Shown here piece after piece: positions 1 to 8,674 of a stretch of DNA of 64,000 nucleotides (position 1 is the first letter of the stretch; every line of letters begins with the position of its first letter). A model generated the notes under the pieces. The model had not been told where the DNA came from. It made no database searches and saw nothing but the letters and a program-made list of their open reading frames with translations. The stretch comes from Mycolicibacter sinensis (GTDB lineage: Bacteria > Actinomycetota > Actinomycetes > Mycobacteriales > Mycobacteriaceae). The translations under genes and the position numbers were made by a program. The DNA lies in the NCBI RefSeq assembly GCF_001667375.1, contig NZ_LZIN01000033.1, positions 124,001 to 188,000 on the forward strand, in the 5' to 3' direction.

Positions 1-921
1 GTTGGCGATCATCTTCGCGCAGCCCTCGCTGATGTGGGCGATGCAGGTTCCGCAGTTGCCGGCCTCGCAGGAGAACGGCGGCGCCAGCCCGGCCCGCCGG
101 GCGCTTTGCAGCAGGGTCTCGCCGGCGACCCGGGGCACCGACGCCTGCTTGCGCCCCAGGTGAATCGTCACCGTCCCGCTCACCTCGGCCGCGATGTCGC
201 TCGAGCTTTCGGTAGCCGGCGTCTCCGGTGTAGCCGTGGTGTCGAAGTCCTCGACGAACAGCCGGCCCGGTCCCGGCCAGTTCCCCCGCACCACCGCCAT
301 GAAGCCCTCCGGGCCACACAGGTAGCAGTCGGCGCCGGTGTCGTCGCCGACGAACGCGGCGACGGCGGCCGCATCCAGCAGTCCGTCGGTGTCGTCGCGG
401 TGGCGCTGCACCGAGAGCCGGCCCGGGTAGCGGTCAGCGAGCTCGCTGAGCGCATCGTCGAAGATCGCCGACGAGGAGTCCCGGTCGGCACAGAGCAGCC
501 GCACAGTGCGCTCGGTGCCGGCCAGCGCACTCTTGGCCAGCGACAGGATCGGGGTGATCCCGCTGCCGCCGGAGAAGCCCAGCAGCGGAGCGTCCGAGGA
601 ATCCAGGCAGAAGGTGCCGGCCGCGCGGGTCATGGTCAGTTCGTCGCCTTCGGCGACGTTGTCCAGCAGCCAGTTCGACACCTTCCCGCCGGGGACCCGC
701 TTGACTGTGGTCATCAGCTCGGAGTCAGTCTCCGGCGCACTCGACATCGAGTAGGACCGGTAGAGCTCCTCGCCGCCGACGTTGACCTGAAACGTCGCGT
801 ACTGGCCGGCTCGGTAGGCGAACGGAGTCTGGTGCGGCGCCAGCACGAACGTGTACGCGTCGGAGGTCTCTTTGACGATGCGGGTCACGGTTGCCCGCTG
901 GAAAACATGAGTGACCGCCAT
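1..921 (-). CDS. Ferredoxin-NAD(P)H oxidoreductase, KshB/Hmp-like (3' end outside window)
   Basis: This is the electron-transfer reductase of a Rieske or other oxygenase system: FAD domain, NAD domain, then a plant-type 2Fe-2S domain. The first 307 residues are visible. The FAD motif RSYS is at about residues 55-58, the nucleotide-binding GGSGITP near 140, and cluster cysteines are at about 285, 290 and 293 (C-x4-C-x2-C). The fourth cysteine lies beyond position 1. ATG at 921 follows a GGGGTGG ribosome site. KshB-type proteins are about 350 residues, so roughly 40-50 are missing. The gene is divergent from the acyl-CoA synthetase gene, with an operator between them. The substrate-side partner is unknown; the Rieske oxygenase at 14736-16028 is a candidate. 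Confidence 0.88.
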   Translation of the reverse strand, partial: MAVTHVFQRATVTRIVKETSDAYTFVLAPHQTPFAYRAGQYATFQVNVGGEELYRSYSMSSAPETDSELMTTVKRVPGGKVSNWLLDNVAEGDELTMTRAAGTFCLDSSDAPLLGFSGGSGITPILSLAKSALAGTERTVRLLCADRDSSSAIFDDALSELADRYPGRLSVQRHRDDTDGLLDAAAVAAFVGDDTGADCYLCGPEGFMAVVRGNWPGPGRLFVEDFDTTATPETPATESSSDIAAEVSGTVTIHLGRKQASVPRVAGETLLQSARRAGLAPPFSCEAGNCGTCIAHISEGCAKMIAN

Positions 922-954
922 GACCACCCCTTCCGGTTTGCGTTCTTCGTTACA

Positions 955-969
955 GAGAATACTATTCTC
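955..969. promoter_or_regulatory. Palindromic operator, site 1 (perfect)
   Basis: GAGAAT-ACT-ATTCTC matches the window-wide palindrome exactly, and its flanks extend the symmetry by one base on each side. It lies between the divergent reductase (start 921) and acyl-CoA synthetase (start 993), just upstream of a likely -10 box for the latter. Bound protein would block that promoter. The regulator is inferred, most likely the TetR protein at 8831-9484. Confidence 0.85.
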
Positions 970-978
970 TCAAACCGA

Positions 979-984
979 TAGGAT
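979..984 (+). promoter_or_regulatory. Putative -10 box, leaderless acyl-CoA synthetase gene
   Basis: TAGGAT fits the mycobacterial TANNNT -10 consensus and ends 8 bases before the ATG at 993. There is no Shine-Dalgarno sequence in between. This spacing would start the transcript at or within a base or two of the start codon, so the mRNA is probably leaderless. The operator ends only 9 bases upstream of the box. Confidence 0.5.
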
Positions 985-992
985 CTTCTCAA

Positions 993-2411
993 ATGTTGTC
1001 TGGGTTGCCTGCGCCATCCACGGCGGTGCTCGCGTTCGAGGACCGGCAGTGGCCGTTGCCGGAGCTCGGCGCACGCGCCGATGCGCTGGCAGCCGCCCTG
1101 GCCGCCGACGGTGTCCGCCCCGGCGACCGGGTGGCACTGATGGCGTCGAACCGGCCCGAGTTCGTCATCGCCGTGCGCGCCATCTGGGGGCTGGGGGCGG
1201 TCGCCGCCCTGATCAGCCCCGCCTGGAAGCGCGACGAGGTGGCGCACGCCCTGGCCCTGGCCGAACCCGGCCACGCGCTCGGCGACCATCCGGTGCTCGC
1301 CGAGCTGATGCCGATGCGGCACCTGGACGAACCGGTCTCTGCCGCCCCGGCCGCCGGGCCGTCGCCGGCCGATCCCGGCGCTGACGCACTGCTGGTGTTC
1401 AGCTCCGGCACCACCGGGCTGCCCAAAGCCGTGCGGCACACCCACGCCTCGCTTGCCGCCGCGGTGCGGCACTGGCGCGATGCGCTGGGACTGACCGCCG
1501 ACGACCGGATCCAGGTCGCGACGCCGCCGTCGCACATCCTCGGTCTGCTCAACATCCTGACCGCGTTGAGTGTCGGGGCGCGGGTGCGCCTGCATCGCCG
1601 TTTCGACATCGACGTGATGTTGGCAACGATCGGCGAAGACCGGATCACCGTGGAGATGGCGGTCGCACCGATCGCGCTGGCCATCGCCGGGCATCCGGAC
1701 CTGGAGGCGTTCGACCTGTCGTCGCTGCGTTTCATCATGTGGGGCGCCACCCCGGTCACCGCGGCGGTCGCCGAGGAGGTCACCCGGCGCACCGGGGTCG
1801 GCTGGGTGCCGGCCTACGGCACCAGCGAACTGCCGGTGCTCGCCTGCGGTCCGACCGATACCGCGCGCCTCGACACCGTCGGGCGGCCGGTGCCCGGGGT
1901 CGAGCTGGAAGTGGTCGATGTGGAGAGCGGCGAGCCGCTGCCGCCCGGCGTCGCAGGTGAGATCCGCGCCCGCTCCGATTCACTGATGGCCGGTTACCTT
2001 CCCGACGACGCGACCGCAGAAGTGGTGCGCGACGGCTGGTTTCACACCGGTGACATCGGCTATCTGGACGCCGGCGGCTGGTTGCGGATCACCGACCGCT
2101 GCAAGGAGATGATCAAGGTGCGCGGCTTCCAGGTCGCTCCCGCCGAGATCGAGGCGGTGCTGCACGAGCATCCGGCGGTGGTCGACTGCGGCGTGTTCGG
2201 GGTGCCCGATGCCGCCGGCGGAGAGGCCGTCGTCGCGGTGGTGGCCCTGCGCGCGCCGGTCGACGAAGCCGAGCTTGCGGCGCTGGTGGGTGAGCGTCTG
2301 GCGTCCTACAAACGACTCAGCCGGGTGGTGGTCGTGCCCGAGATTCCCCGGCTGCCGTCCGGAAAGCTGTTGCGTCGACTATTGAAGGAGCGCCTATGGA
2401 TGTCCGGCTGA
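993..2411 (+). CDS. Acyl-CoA synthetase (FadD-type, AMP-binding)
   Basis: Activates a carboxylic acid to its CoA thioester through an acyl-adenylate. Visible motifs are the P-loop SSGTTGLPKA at about 137-146, the YGTSE adenine-binding motif at about 274, the TGD/hinge region (FHTGDIGYLD, then DRCKEMIKVRGF) at about 350-375, and the C-terminal PSGKLLRR with the catalytic lysine. At 472 residues it is short for the family (500-550); the N-terminal domain is the reduced part. The ATG has no ribosome site and appears leaderless. It is the first gene of a five-gene operon and overlaps the next gene by 16 bases. The substrate cannot be read from the sequence. Confidence 0.9.
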   Translation: MLSGLPAPSTAVLAFEDRQWPLPELGARADALAAALAADGVRPGDRVALMASNRPEFVIAVRAIWGLGAVAALISPAWKRDEVAHALALAEPGHALGDHPVLAELMPMRHLDEPVSAAPAAGPSPADPGADALLVFSSGTTGLPKAVRHTHASLAAAVRHWRDALGLTADDRIQVATPPSHILGLLNILTALSVGARVRLHRRFDIDVMLATIGEDRITVEMAVAPIALAIAGHPDLEAFDLSSLRFIMWGATPVTAAVAEEVTRRTGVGWVPAYGTSELPVLACGPTDTARLDTVGRPVPGVELEVVDVESGEPLPPGVAGEIRARSDSLMAGYLPDDATAEVVRDGWFHTGDIGYLDAGGWLRITDRCKEMIKVRGFQVAPAEIEAVLHEHPAVVDCGVFGVPDAAGGEAVVAVVALRAPVDEAELAALVGERLASYKRLSRVVVVPEIPRLPSGKLLRRLLKERLWMSG

Positions 2412-3301
2412 ATGCTGAGCAGCGCCAACTGCGGGATGCCGCAGCGAAACTCGCCGACGATTTGGGGCCGGGCTCGGTTGCCGAGCTCGACGACGCGGCT
2501 CGGCTGGCACGCTTGGAAAAGGCTGTCGCCCAGACCGGTTGGCGTTCGCTGCGCTCCGACGGCGCGTCGGGGGTGGAGGTGGTGATCGTCGCCGAGGAGT
2601 TCGGGCGCGGCCTGGTCGACGTGCCGTTGCTCGGGCCGGTGCTCGCCGACGATCTGAGCCGGCACGTACCCCTGGGGGAAGGGCCGACCACCGTCGCGTT
2701 CGACGAGGTTGCGATCGACGCCCGCGGCGCCGCGCGCGCCGTGACGCTGCGCGAGCACGCGGTGCTGACCGCCCCGGTCGGTGCCCCGCGCAGCGGTGCC
2801 GACCTGACCCGAACCGGGGCCGACCTGGCCGGTGCGCTGCAGCAGACCGGCGAGCTCGGCGCCGAGGACGCGTTGCGCTGGCAGGCGCTGGCACTGGCGA
2901 CGACCGCCGCCGATCTGGTCGGCACCGCGCGCGGCGCACACGCCGTGGCGTGCGACTACGCCAAGATTCGGGAGCAGTACGGCAAACCCATCGGGAGCTT
3001 TCAGGCGATCGCCCACCTGCTCGCCGAAGGGCTGGCGCTGATCGAAGGCTCGGTGAGCGTGCTGCGCCACGCCGCCTGGGCGGTCGACGAAGCCGAGGCG
3101 GCCGAGGCGGTGCGCGCCGCCCGTATCGCCAAGATCTATTGCGCCCGCAGCGCTCGGACGGTCTGCGAGACCGCGATTCAGGTGCACGGCGGTATCGGCA
3201 ACACCTGGGAATGCCTGGCGCACGTGTACCTGCGGCGGGCACTGACCTCGACGGCCCTGTGGCCCGTGACGATTAGGGAGATCGCTGATGGACTTTCGTG
3301 A
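2396..3301 (+). CDS. Acyl-CoA dehydrogenase, short (beta-type) FadE subunit
   Basis: A 301-residue acyl-CoA dehydrogenase-fold protein. The C-terminal helical domain is well kept (REQYGKPIGSFQAI near 198; QVHGGIGNTWE near 262). The middle domain is degenerate and lacks the usual EPGAGSD flavin-contact motif. This pattern is typical of one half of the alpha2beta2 FadE heterotetramers of steroid side-chain degradation, where two adjacent genes give one enzyme. The next gene is the full-featured partner, overlapping by 14 bases. AAGGAG sits 5 bases before the ATG. It probably dehydrogenates the acyl-CoA made by the upstream synthetase. Confidence 0.85.
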   Translation: MDVRLNAEQRQLRDAAAKLADDLGPGSVAELDDAARLARLEKAVAQTGWRSLRSDGASGVEVVIVAEEFGRGLVDVPLLGPVLADDLSRHVPLGEGPTTVAFDEVAIDARGAARAVTLREHAVLTAPVGAPRSGADLTRTGADLAGALQQTGELGAEDALRWQALALATTAADLVGTARGAHAVACDYAKIREQYGKPIGSFQAIAHLLAEGLALIEGSVSVLRHAAWAVDEAEAAEAVRAARIAKIYCARSARTVCETAIQVHGGIGNTWECLAHVYLRRALTSTALWPVTIREIADGLS

Positions 3302-4388
3302 CTCGCCCGCCGAAGCCGAGTTCCGCAGCAGGCTTCGGGCCTGGCTGAGCGAGCGGGCCGGCACCTTCCCCGCCGCCGGCGACGACGAGTACTGGGCGCG
3401 CCAAGGCGAATGGCATCAGGCTCTCTACGGCGCCGGATTCTTCGGGGTGTCCTGGCCGCGCGAATACGGCGGCCAGGAGCTGCCGCCGGTCTATGACGTG
3501 ATCATCGACGAGGAGCTGGCGGCCGCCGGTGCTGCGCCGCGCCCGAGCCTGGGCTACCTGGTCGTCGGACTGGGCCGGCACGCGAGTCCCGAACTACAGC
3601 AACGATTCCTGCCCGGCATGATCGACGGCACCCAGCGCTGGTGCCAGGGCTTCTCCGAACCCGGAGCCGGCTCGGATCTGGCGTCGCTGACCACCACCGC
3701 GACCCGCGACGGCGACAACTACGTCATTCACGGACACAAGATCTGGACCAGCTACTCCGACGTCGCCGACTGGTGTCTGCTGCTGGCCCGCACCGACAAG
3801 GAAGCCCCGAGGCACCGCGGTATCTCGGCGTTCATCATCTCCATGCACCAGCCCGGCATCGAACAGCGGCCGCTGAAGATGATCAACGGCGTCACCACCG
3901 AATTCGGGCAGGTGCTCTTCGACGGTGCCACCGTCCCGGCGAGTCAGATGGTCGGCGCGCCGGGGGAGGGCTGGGCGCTGGCGATGACGGTGGTCGGCCA
4001 TGAGCGCGAGCCGTCCACCCTGGGGTACTCCGCCCGCTACGGCAAGCTGGTCCGCCAGATGGCGACGCGCGTCGAGGGTGCCGGGGGCGATGTTCCGGAG
4101 GAATTAGCCTGGGCGGCAGTGGAAACAGAGATGCTGCGATTGCATGTGCGCCGTCGGCTCTCCGAACAGCTCGACGGGCTCTCGCACGGACCGGAAGGCT
4201 CGCTGGACAAGTTGCTGATGACCTGGGTGGAGCAGTCGGTGGGCCACGCCGCGCTGGCGGTCGGCGGTGTCGACGATCCCGACCTGCTCAGCGCCTATCT
4301 TTACAGTCGGGCCCAGAGTGTCATGGGCGGGACCTCGCAGATCCAGAAGAACATCATTGCCGGCCGAATCCTGGGATTTAGGGAGTGA
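3288..4388 (+). CDS. Acyl-CoA dehydrogenase, alpha-type FadE subunit
   Basis: A 366-residue acyl-CoA dehydrogenase with the FAD/substrate motif GFSEPGAGSDLASL at about 122-135, KIWTS near 152, and the C-terminal GGTSQIQKNIIAGRILG. The residue before GGTSQ is Met, so the usual late catalytic Glu of short/medium-chain enzymes is absent, as in many alpha2beta2 FadEs. It most likely forms a heteromer with the product of the overlapping upstream gene. AGGGAG precedes the ATG by 7 bases. The role is alpha,beta-dehydrogenation of a CoA ester; the chain or ring substrate is unknown. Confidence 0.88.
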   Translation: MDFRDSPAEAEFRSRLRAWLSERAGTFPAAGDDEYWARQGEWHQALYGAGFFGVSWPREYGGQELPPVYDVIIDEELAAAGAAPRPSLGYLVVGLGRHASPELQQRFLPGMIDGTQRWCQGFSEPGAGSDLASLTTTATRDGDNYVIHGHKIWTSYSDVADWCLLLARTDKEAPRHRGISAFIISMHQPGIEQRPLKMINGVTTEFGQVLFDGATVPASQMVGAPGEGWALAMTVVGHEREPSTLGYSARYGKLVRQMATRVEGAGGDVPEELAWAAVETEMLRLHVRRRLSEQLDGLSHGPEGSLDKLLMTWVEQSVGHAALAVGGVDDPDLLSAYLYSRAQSVMGGTSQIQKNIIAGRILGFRE

Positions 4389-4397
4389 TCGCGAACG

Positions 4398-4410
4398 CGG
4401 GCGAAGCCCG
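4398..4410 (+). other. Small hairpin between fadE and crotonase genes
   Basis: CGGGC-GAA-GCCCG is a perfect five-base stem with a three-base loop in the 57-base gap of the operon. There is no T-tract, so an intrinsic terminator is unlikely. It could be an mRNA-processing or stabilising element, or chance in GC-rich DNA. Confidence 0.25.
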
Positions 4411-4445
4411 GGTGAAGCGGATCACGACTATTGAAGGAGTTTGAA

Positions 4446-5213
4446 ATGTATGACCTTCCTGACGAAATCGACGTGCGCGCCGACGGCCCGCTGCGGATCA
4501 TCACGCTCAACCGCCCTGACGCACTCAACGCCGTCAACGACGCGTTGCACACCGGCTTGGCGAAGATCTGGGCGCAGTTGGACGAAGACCACGACGCCCG
4601 AGCGGCGGTGATCACCGGCAGTGGCCGGGCATTCTCGGCCGGCGGCGACTTCGCCTACCTCGACGAGCTGCGCGGCGACGAGAAGATGCGCGCCAAGACG
4701 ATCCTGCACGGCCGTGAGATCGTGCTGGGTATGGCCCGCTGCCGCAAACCGGTCATTGCCGCGGTCAACGGTCCCGCCGTCGGGCTGGGTTGCAGCCTGG
4801 TGGCACTCAGCGACATCGTCTACATGGCCGAATCCGCCTATCTCGCCGACCCGCACGTGCAGGTGGGTCTGGTCGCCGCCGACGGCGGCCCGCTGACCTG
4901 GCCGCTGCAGATGAGCCTGCTGCACGCCAAGGAGTACGCGCTGACCGGGGCCCGCATCCCGGCCGCGCGGGCGGCGGAGCTCGGCCTGGCCAACCACGTC
5001 GTAAAAGACCCACTGGCCGAAGCGATCTCGTGCGCCAAGCGCATCGCCGAACTGCCCCGACAGGCAGTCGAGAGCACCAAACGGCTGCTCAACATCCACC
5101 TGGAGCGTTCGGTGCTGGCCACCCTGGATTTCGCGAACATGGCCGAAGACCAGTCGTTCAAGACCGAGGACTTCAACAACATCATCGATCGGCTCACCGC
5201 GAACAAGAACTGA
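4446..5213 (+). CDS. Enoyl-CoA hydratase/isomerase superfamily (crotonase), non-canonical active site
   Basis: A 255-residue crotonase-fold protein, with the oxyanion-hole region SAGGDF near 66-71 and NGPAVGLGCSLVALSDI near 109-125. The two catalytic glutamates of true enoyl-CoA hydratase are both replaced: GGCE reads LGCS and the PE position reads PH. An Asp in the following AADGG aligns roughly with the catalytic Asp of dienoyl-CoA isomerases. It may therefore be an isomerase or hydrolase rather than a hydratase. The chosen ATG has AAGGAG six bases upstream; a TTG 15 bases earlier overlaps that site and is rejected. It is fourth in the operon. Confidence 0.85.
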   Translation: MYDLPDEIDVRADGPLRIITLNRPDALNAVNDALHTGLAKIWAQLDEDHDARAAVITGSGRAFSAGGDFAYLDELRGDEKMRAKTILHGREIVLGMARCRKPVIAAVNGPAVGLGCSLVALSDIVYMAESAYLADPHVQVGLVAADGGPLTWPLQMSLLHAKEYALTGARIPAARAAELGLANHVVKDPLAEAISCAKRIAELPRQAVESTKRLLNIHLERSVLATLDFANMAEDQSFKTEDFNNIIDRLTANKN

Positions 5214-5220
5214 TGCTGCG

Positions 5221-6099
5221 ATGACGATCGCCGAGTTGCTCGCCGCCGCGCGTGACGGATCTGTCCGGGCGACGGGGCGGCTGCTCAGCCTGGTCGAAAG
5301 CGGCCGGCGGGTCGAGGTGCTGTCCGCCGTCGGGCCGGCCACCACCCGGGTCATCGGGGTGACCGGGCCGCCGGGCGCGGGCAAGTCCACCACGATCGCC
5401 GCACTGGTCGGGGCGTATCGGGAACGCGGGCTGCGGGTCGGGGTGCTCGCCGTCGACCCGTCCTCGCCCTACAGCGGCGGCGCGCTGCTCGGCGATCGCA
5501 TCCGTATGGCCGCGCACATCAACGATCCGGCGGTGCTGATCCGGTCGGTGGCCTCCCGCGGCCACCTCGGCGGTCTGGCCGAAGCGGTGCCCGCGGCCCT
5601 TCAGTTGCTGGCCGGACTCGGTTACGACGTGCTGCTGCTGGAGACGGTCGGGGTGGGCCAATCCGAGATCGAGATCGCCGCGATCGCTGACCCGACGGTC
5701 GTCGTGCTCAATCCCGGTGCCGGCGACGCGGTCCAGGCCGCCAAGGCCGGCTTGCTGGAGGTGGCCGACATCGTGGTGGTCAACAAGGCCGACCGCGAGG
5801 GTGCCCAGCAGACCGTCCGCGAGCTGCGGGTCGAGCTGAAGCACACCGGCGCACCGATTCTCACGCTGATCGCCGCGCGAGGCGAGGGGGTCGGTGAGCT
5901 GGTGGACACCATCGAGGCCCACCACCGCGCCGACAGCCGGGAGCGCCGGCTGGCACGGGCGCGGTCACAGATCCTGTCGCTGGCCCAGACCCGGCTGCGG
6001 ACCCACCCGGCGCTGCACCGGCTCGCCGAGTTGGTCGTCGATGGAAGCGATGACCCGTACTCGGCGGCCGAGCGGCTGCTCTCGCCCGGCGGCGAGTAG
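5221..6099 (+). CDS. MeaB/ArgK-type G3E P-loop GTPase
   Basis: A GTPase of the MeaB (methylmalonyl-CoA mutase chaperone) family. Walker A GPPGAGKST is at about 43-51, followed by AVDPSSPYSGGALLGDRIRM (the family signature), ETVGVGQSE near 141 and the guanine-specificity motif NKAD near 181. MeaB proteins protect or reload the B12 of acyl-CoA mutases. At 292 residues it is slightly short at the C-terminus. It begins 7 bases after the crotonase stop, with no clear ribosome site, so translation is probably coupled. No mutase gene is present in the window, and its position at the end of a beta-oxidation operon is unusual. Confidence 0.85.
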   Translation: MTIAELLAAARDGSVRATGRLLSLVESGRRVEVLSAVGPATTRVIGVTGPPGAGKSTTIAALVGAYRERGLRVGVLAVDPSSPYSGGALLGDRIRMAAHINDPAVLIRSVASRGHLGGLAEAVPAALQLLAGLGYDVLLLETVGVGQSEIEIAAIADPTVVVLNPGAGDAVQAAKAGLLEVADIVVVNKADREGAQQTVRELRVELKHTGAPILTLIAARGEGVGELVDTIEAHHRADSRERRLARARSQILSLAQTRLRTHPALHRLAELVVDGSDDPYSAAERLLSPGGE

Positions 6100-6101
6100 T
6101 T

Positions 6102-7172
6102 CTACGACCGGTTGCGGGCCGACCAGCGCGGCAGCGGAAGCGGCAGATCGTTGTAGGTGGCGATGCCGGGCTCGGCGGCCACCACGGCCGGAATGGCGTT
6201 GATCGGCGGCATCGCGGTCATGATGTGGCCGAGCTCGAAGAAATCGTCGATGGACTTGGCGGCGGCGATCATGTCCGGTGGCGGGGTGAAGCCGACCTGC
6301 ATGTTCACCGTCGGGCGGCCGTCGATGGTGATCTTCCAGCCGTCGCCGTCCATCTCCCAATCCGGCTGCAGCGTCTGGCCTTTGCGCCACCGCACGTTGA
6401 TGTCGACCACGGTCTCGCCGCCTGCGATTCCCCGCCAGCTGGCGAACACCCCCGCGACATGGCCCGCCGGGATGGTCCACGACGCCATCGGCAGATCTTC
6501 GGTGGTCTGCGCATACTCGGAGACGCAGGTGATCTCGTCGAGCTCGACGCCGATCGCGTCGGCGACCAGCTGCACCGCCTCGGCGAACACCGCGGTGCCC
6601 TTGGCGGCCATCGGCGCCAGCTCCGGGTCGTCGATCGCGACGCCGAAGCCGACCGGACGCTCGGTGTCGGGGGAGTCATACAGCGTGGTGTCGGCCGATT
6701 CGGTGATGGTGATCTTGTCGATCCGGTCGCAGGCCGTGGCCGCCACGATCGCCAGCAGCTCGGCGAAGCCGGGACTGACCCCGGAACCGAACAGGGTGGA
6801 CCCGCCCTTGCGGCACGCTTCGTCGAGCCGGGCTCGATCCTCGCCGAGATTGCGGCCGGTGATGAACGATGCCGACGTCACGACATTGACGCCCGCCGAA
6901 AGGATCTCGACCAGTTCGCCGACGTTGATCCACATCGGGTTGTAGACGACACAGTCGGGTTTCAGCGCCAGCAGCGCCGCGGTGTCGTTGGTGGCCGCGA
7001 CGCCGAGCGGGTCGATGCCGGCCAGCTCGCCGACGTCGTGACCGACCTTGTCGTCCGACCACGCGAAGAGCCCGACGAGCTCGTAATCCGGATTGGCCGC
7101 GATCGCCCGGACGGAGCTCTTCCCGACGTTTCCGGTGGTCCATTGGACGATTCGGTAAGGGACAGTGGGCAT
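6102..7172 (-). CDS. DapB-like NAD(P)H-dependent dehydrogenase
   Basis: A 356-residue Rossmann protein related to dihydrodipicolinate reductase and amine dehydrogenases, a family with many copies in mycobacteria. An N-terminal dinucleotide motif TTGNVGKSSVRAI is at about 9-21; DCVVYNPMW and VVTSASFITG follow in the substrate region. The ATG at 7172 has GAGG 8 bases upstream; the ATG two codons earlier sits too close to it. It lies 28 bases downstream of the aldehyde dehydrogenase stop, so the two are probably one transcript. It ends 2 bases from the convergent GTPase gene. The substrate is unknown. Confidence 0.75.
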   Translation of the reverse strand: MPTVPYRIVQWTTGNVGKSSVRAIAANPDYELVGLFAWSDDKVGHDVGELAGIDPLGVAATNDTAALLALKPDCVVYNPMWINVGELVEILSAGVNVVTSASFITGRNLGEDRARLDEACRKGGSTLFGSGVSPGFAELLAIVAATACDRIDKITITESADTTLYDSPDTERPVGFGVAIDDPELAPMAAKGTAVFAEAVQLVADAIGVELDEITCVSEYAQTTEDLPMASWTIPAGHVAGVFASWRGIAGGETVVDINVRWRKGQTLQPDWEMDGDGWKITIDGRPTVNMQVGFTPPPDMIAAAKSIDDFFELGHIMTAMPPINAIPAVVAAEPGIATYNDLPLPLPRWSARNRS

Positions 7173-7200
7173 GTGCATCACCTCGTGTTCTCGGCCTTCG

Positions 7201-8658
7201 CTACATCTGCGCCCAGACGATCTTCGTCTGGAGGTAGGTTTCAATGCCGGCCTTGCCGGACTCGTAGCCCCAGCCGGACTGCTTGTAGCCGCCGAACGGC
7301 ATCGAGTGGTCGAACTGCATCTGGCAGTTCAGGCCAACCGTTCCGGCCTTGAGCCGCTTGGCCAGCCGGTGGGCCCGGCCCAGGTTGGACGTCCACGCGG
7401 TGGCGGCCAGACCGTAGGTGCTGTTGTTGGCCAACGCGATTGCCTCGTCGTCGTCATCGAACGGCAGGATCGTGACGACCGGCCCGAAGATCTCCTCTTG
7501 GAACAGCCGGCTGGAGTCGGGGTCGACGCCGGTGACGACGGTGGGATGTACGAAGTAGCCCTTGCGGTCCAGCCGGTGCCCGCCGGTGACGAGCTCATTG
7601 CCGTCGGCCTTGCCCTGCTCCAGATAGCCCAGCACCCGGGTGAGCTGTTTCTGGCTGATCAGCGGCCCGACCATGACGCCGTCGTCGTTGGGGCCGCCGA
7701 GCTGCATGCTGTTGGCCATGTTGGCGATGCCCTCCACGACGCGCTCGTAGACGCCGCGCTGGGCGAAGATGCGCGACCCGCAGACGCAGGCCTGCCCGGA
7801 GTGCACGAAGGTGCCGAACGCCGCCATGGTGATGGCCATGTCCAGGTCGGCGTCGTCGTAGATCAGCACCGGCGACTTTCCGCCGAGTTCCAGGGTCACC
7901 TTGTTGAGATTGGTTGCGGCCGAGGCTTTCACGATCTCCCGGCCGACTTCGGTCGATCCGGTGAAGGCGACCTTCTCGACGTCGGGATGGGCGGTGATCG
8001 CCGCGCCGGCGGTGTGGCCGTAGCCGAGCACCATGTTGACCACGCCGTCGGGCACTCCGGCTTCGGACAGGATCCGGTTCAAGACCAGCGCAGACAGCGG
8101 GGTCTCCTCGGCGGGCTTGACGACGCTGCTGCAGCCGGCGGCCAGCGACGGGGCCAGCTTGGCGCAGAAGTTGAAGACCGGACCGTTCCACGGGAAGATC
8201 AGCCCCACCACGCCGTAGGGCTCGCGCAGCGTGTAGACGTGCTGATGTGACTCGATGCCGGTCAGGCCGCCGGTGTTGACGTCGCGGGCGATCCCGTCGA
8301 TCTTGGTGCACCAGCCGGCGTAGTAGCGGAACCACTCCGATCCGACCTTGGTGATGATCGCGGCCTGGGAAGCGGGGATGCCCGCGTTGACCGACTCGAG
8401 TTCGGCCAGGATCTCGGCGTTCTCGTCGATCAGGTCGGCGATCCGCCACAGCACTTTGGCCCGGTCGTAGTCGGCCATCTGCGACCACACCCCGGATTCG
8501 GCGGTGGCCTTGGCGCGGGCGACGGCGTCGTTGACGGCTTCGGGACCGCAGTCGGTGAACTCGGTGAGCTGTTCTTCGGTGGCCGGGTCGATGATCGGAA
8601 TCACGTCACCGGTGCCGGGGACCTTCCGAATGTCGTCCAACACCGTGCGCACCGACAT
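7201..8658 (-). CDS. Aldehyde dehydrogenase (NAD(P)+), class 1/2-like
   Basis: Oxidises an aldehyde to the acid. It is 485 residues, normal for the family. FTGSTEVGREI is near 231, the catalytic Glu lies in LELGGKSP near 255, the catalytic Cys is in SGQACVCG near 290, and EEIFGPV is near 390. ATG at 8658 is preceded by GAGAAGG. First gene of a two-gene unit with the DapB-like gene. It could oxidise an alcohol-derived aldehyde from P450 or SDR steps elsewhere in the cluster. Its leader carries an inverted repeat and a degenerate operator-like sequence. Confidence 0.92.
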   Translation of the reverse strand: MSVRTVLDDIRKVPGTGDVIPIIDPATEEQLTEFTDCGPEAVNDAVARAKATAESGVWSQMADYDRAKVLWRIADLIDENAEILAELESVNAGIPASQAAIITKVGSEWFRYYAGWCTKIDGIARDVNTGGLTGIESHQHVYTLREPYGVVGLIFPWNGPVFNFCAKLAPSLAAGCSSVVKPAEETPLSALVLNRILSEAGVPDGVVNMVLGYGHTAGAAITAHPDVEKVAFTGSTEVGREIVKASAATNLNKVTLELGGKSPVLIYDDADLDMAITMAAFGTFVHSGQACVCGSRIFAQRGVYERVVEGIANMANSMQLGGPNDDGVMVGPLISQKQLTRVLGYLEQGKADGNELVTGGHRLDRKGYFVHPTVVTGVDPDSSRLFQEEIFGPVVTILPFDDDDEAIALANNSTYGLAATAWTSNLGRAHRLAKRLKAGTVGLNCQMQFDHSMPFGGYKQSGWGYESGKAGIETYLQTKIVWAQM

Positions 8659-8659
8659 G

Positions 8660-8674
8660 GATAATCACCTTCTC
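8660..8674. promoter_or_regulatory. Degenerate operator-like sequence over the aldehyde dehydrogenase ribosome site
   Basis: GATAAT-CAC-CTTCTC differs from the palindrome at one base in each half. It begins 2 bases upstream of the ATG at 8658 and covers its ribosome-binding site. Because the overlap with a purine-rich ribosome site can create such a match by chance, this is only a weak candidate. Confidence 0.2.
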
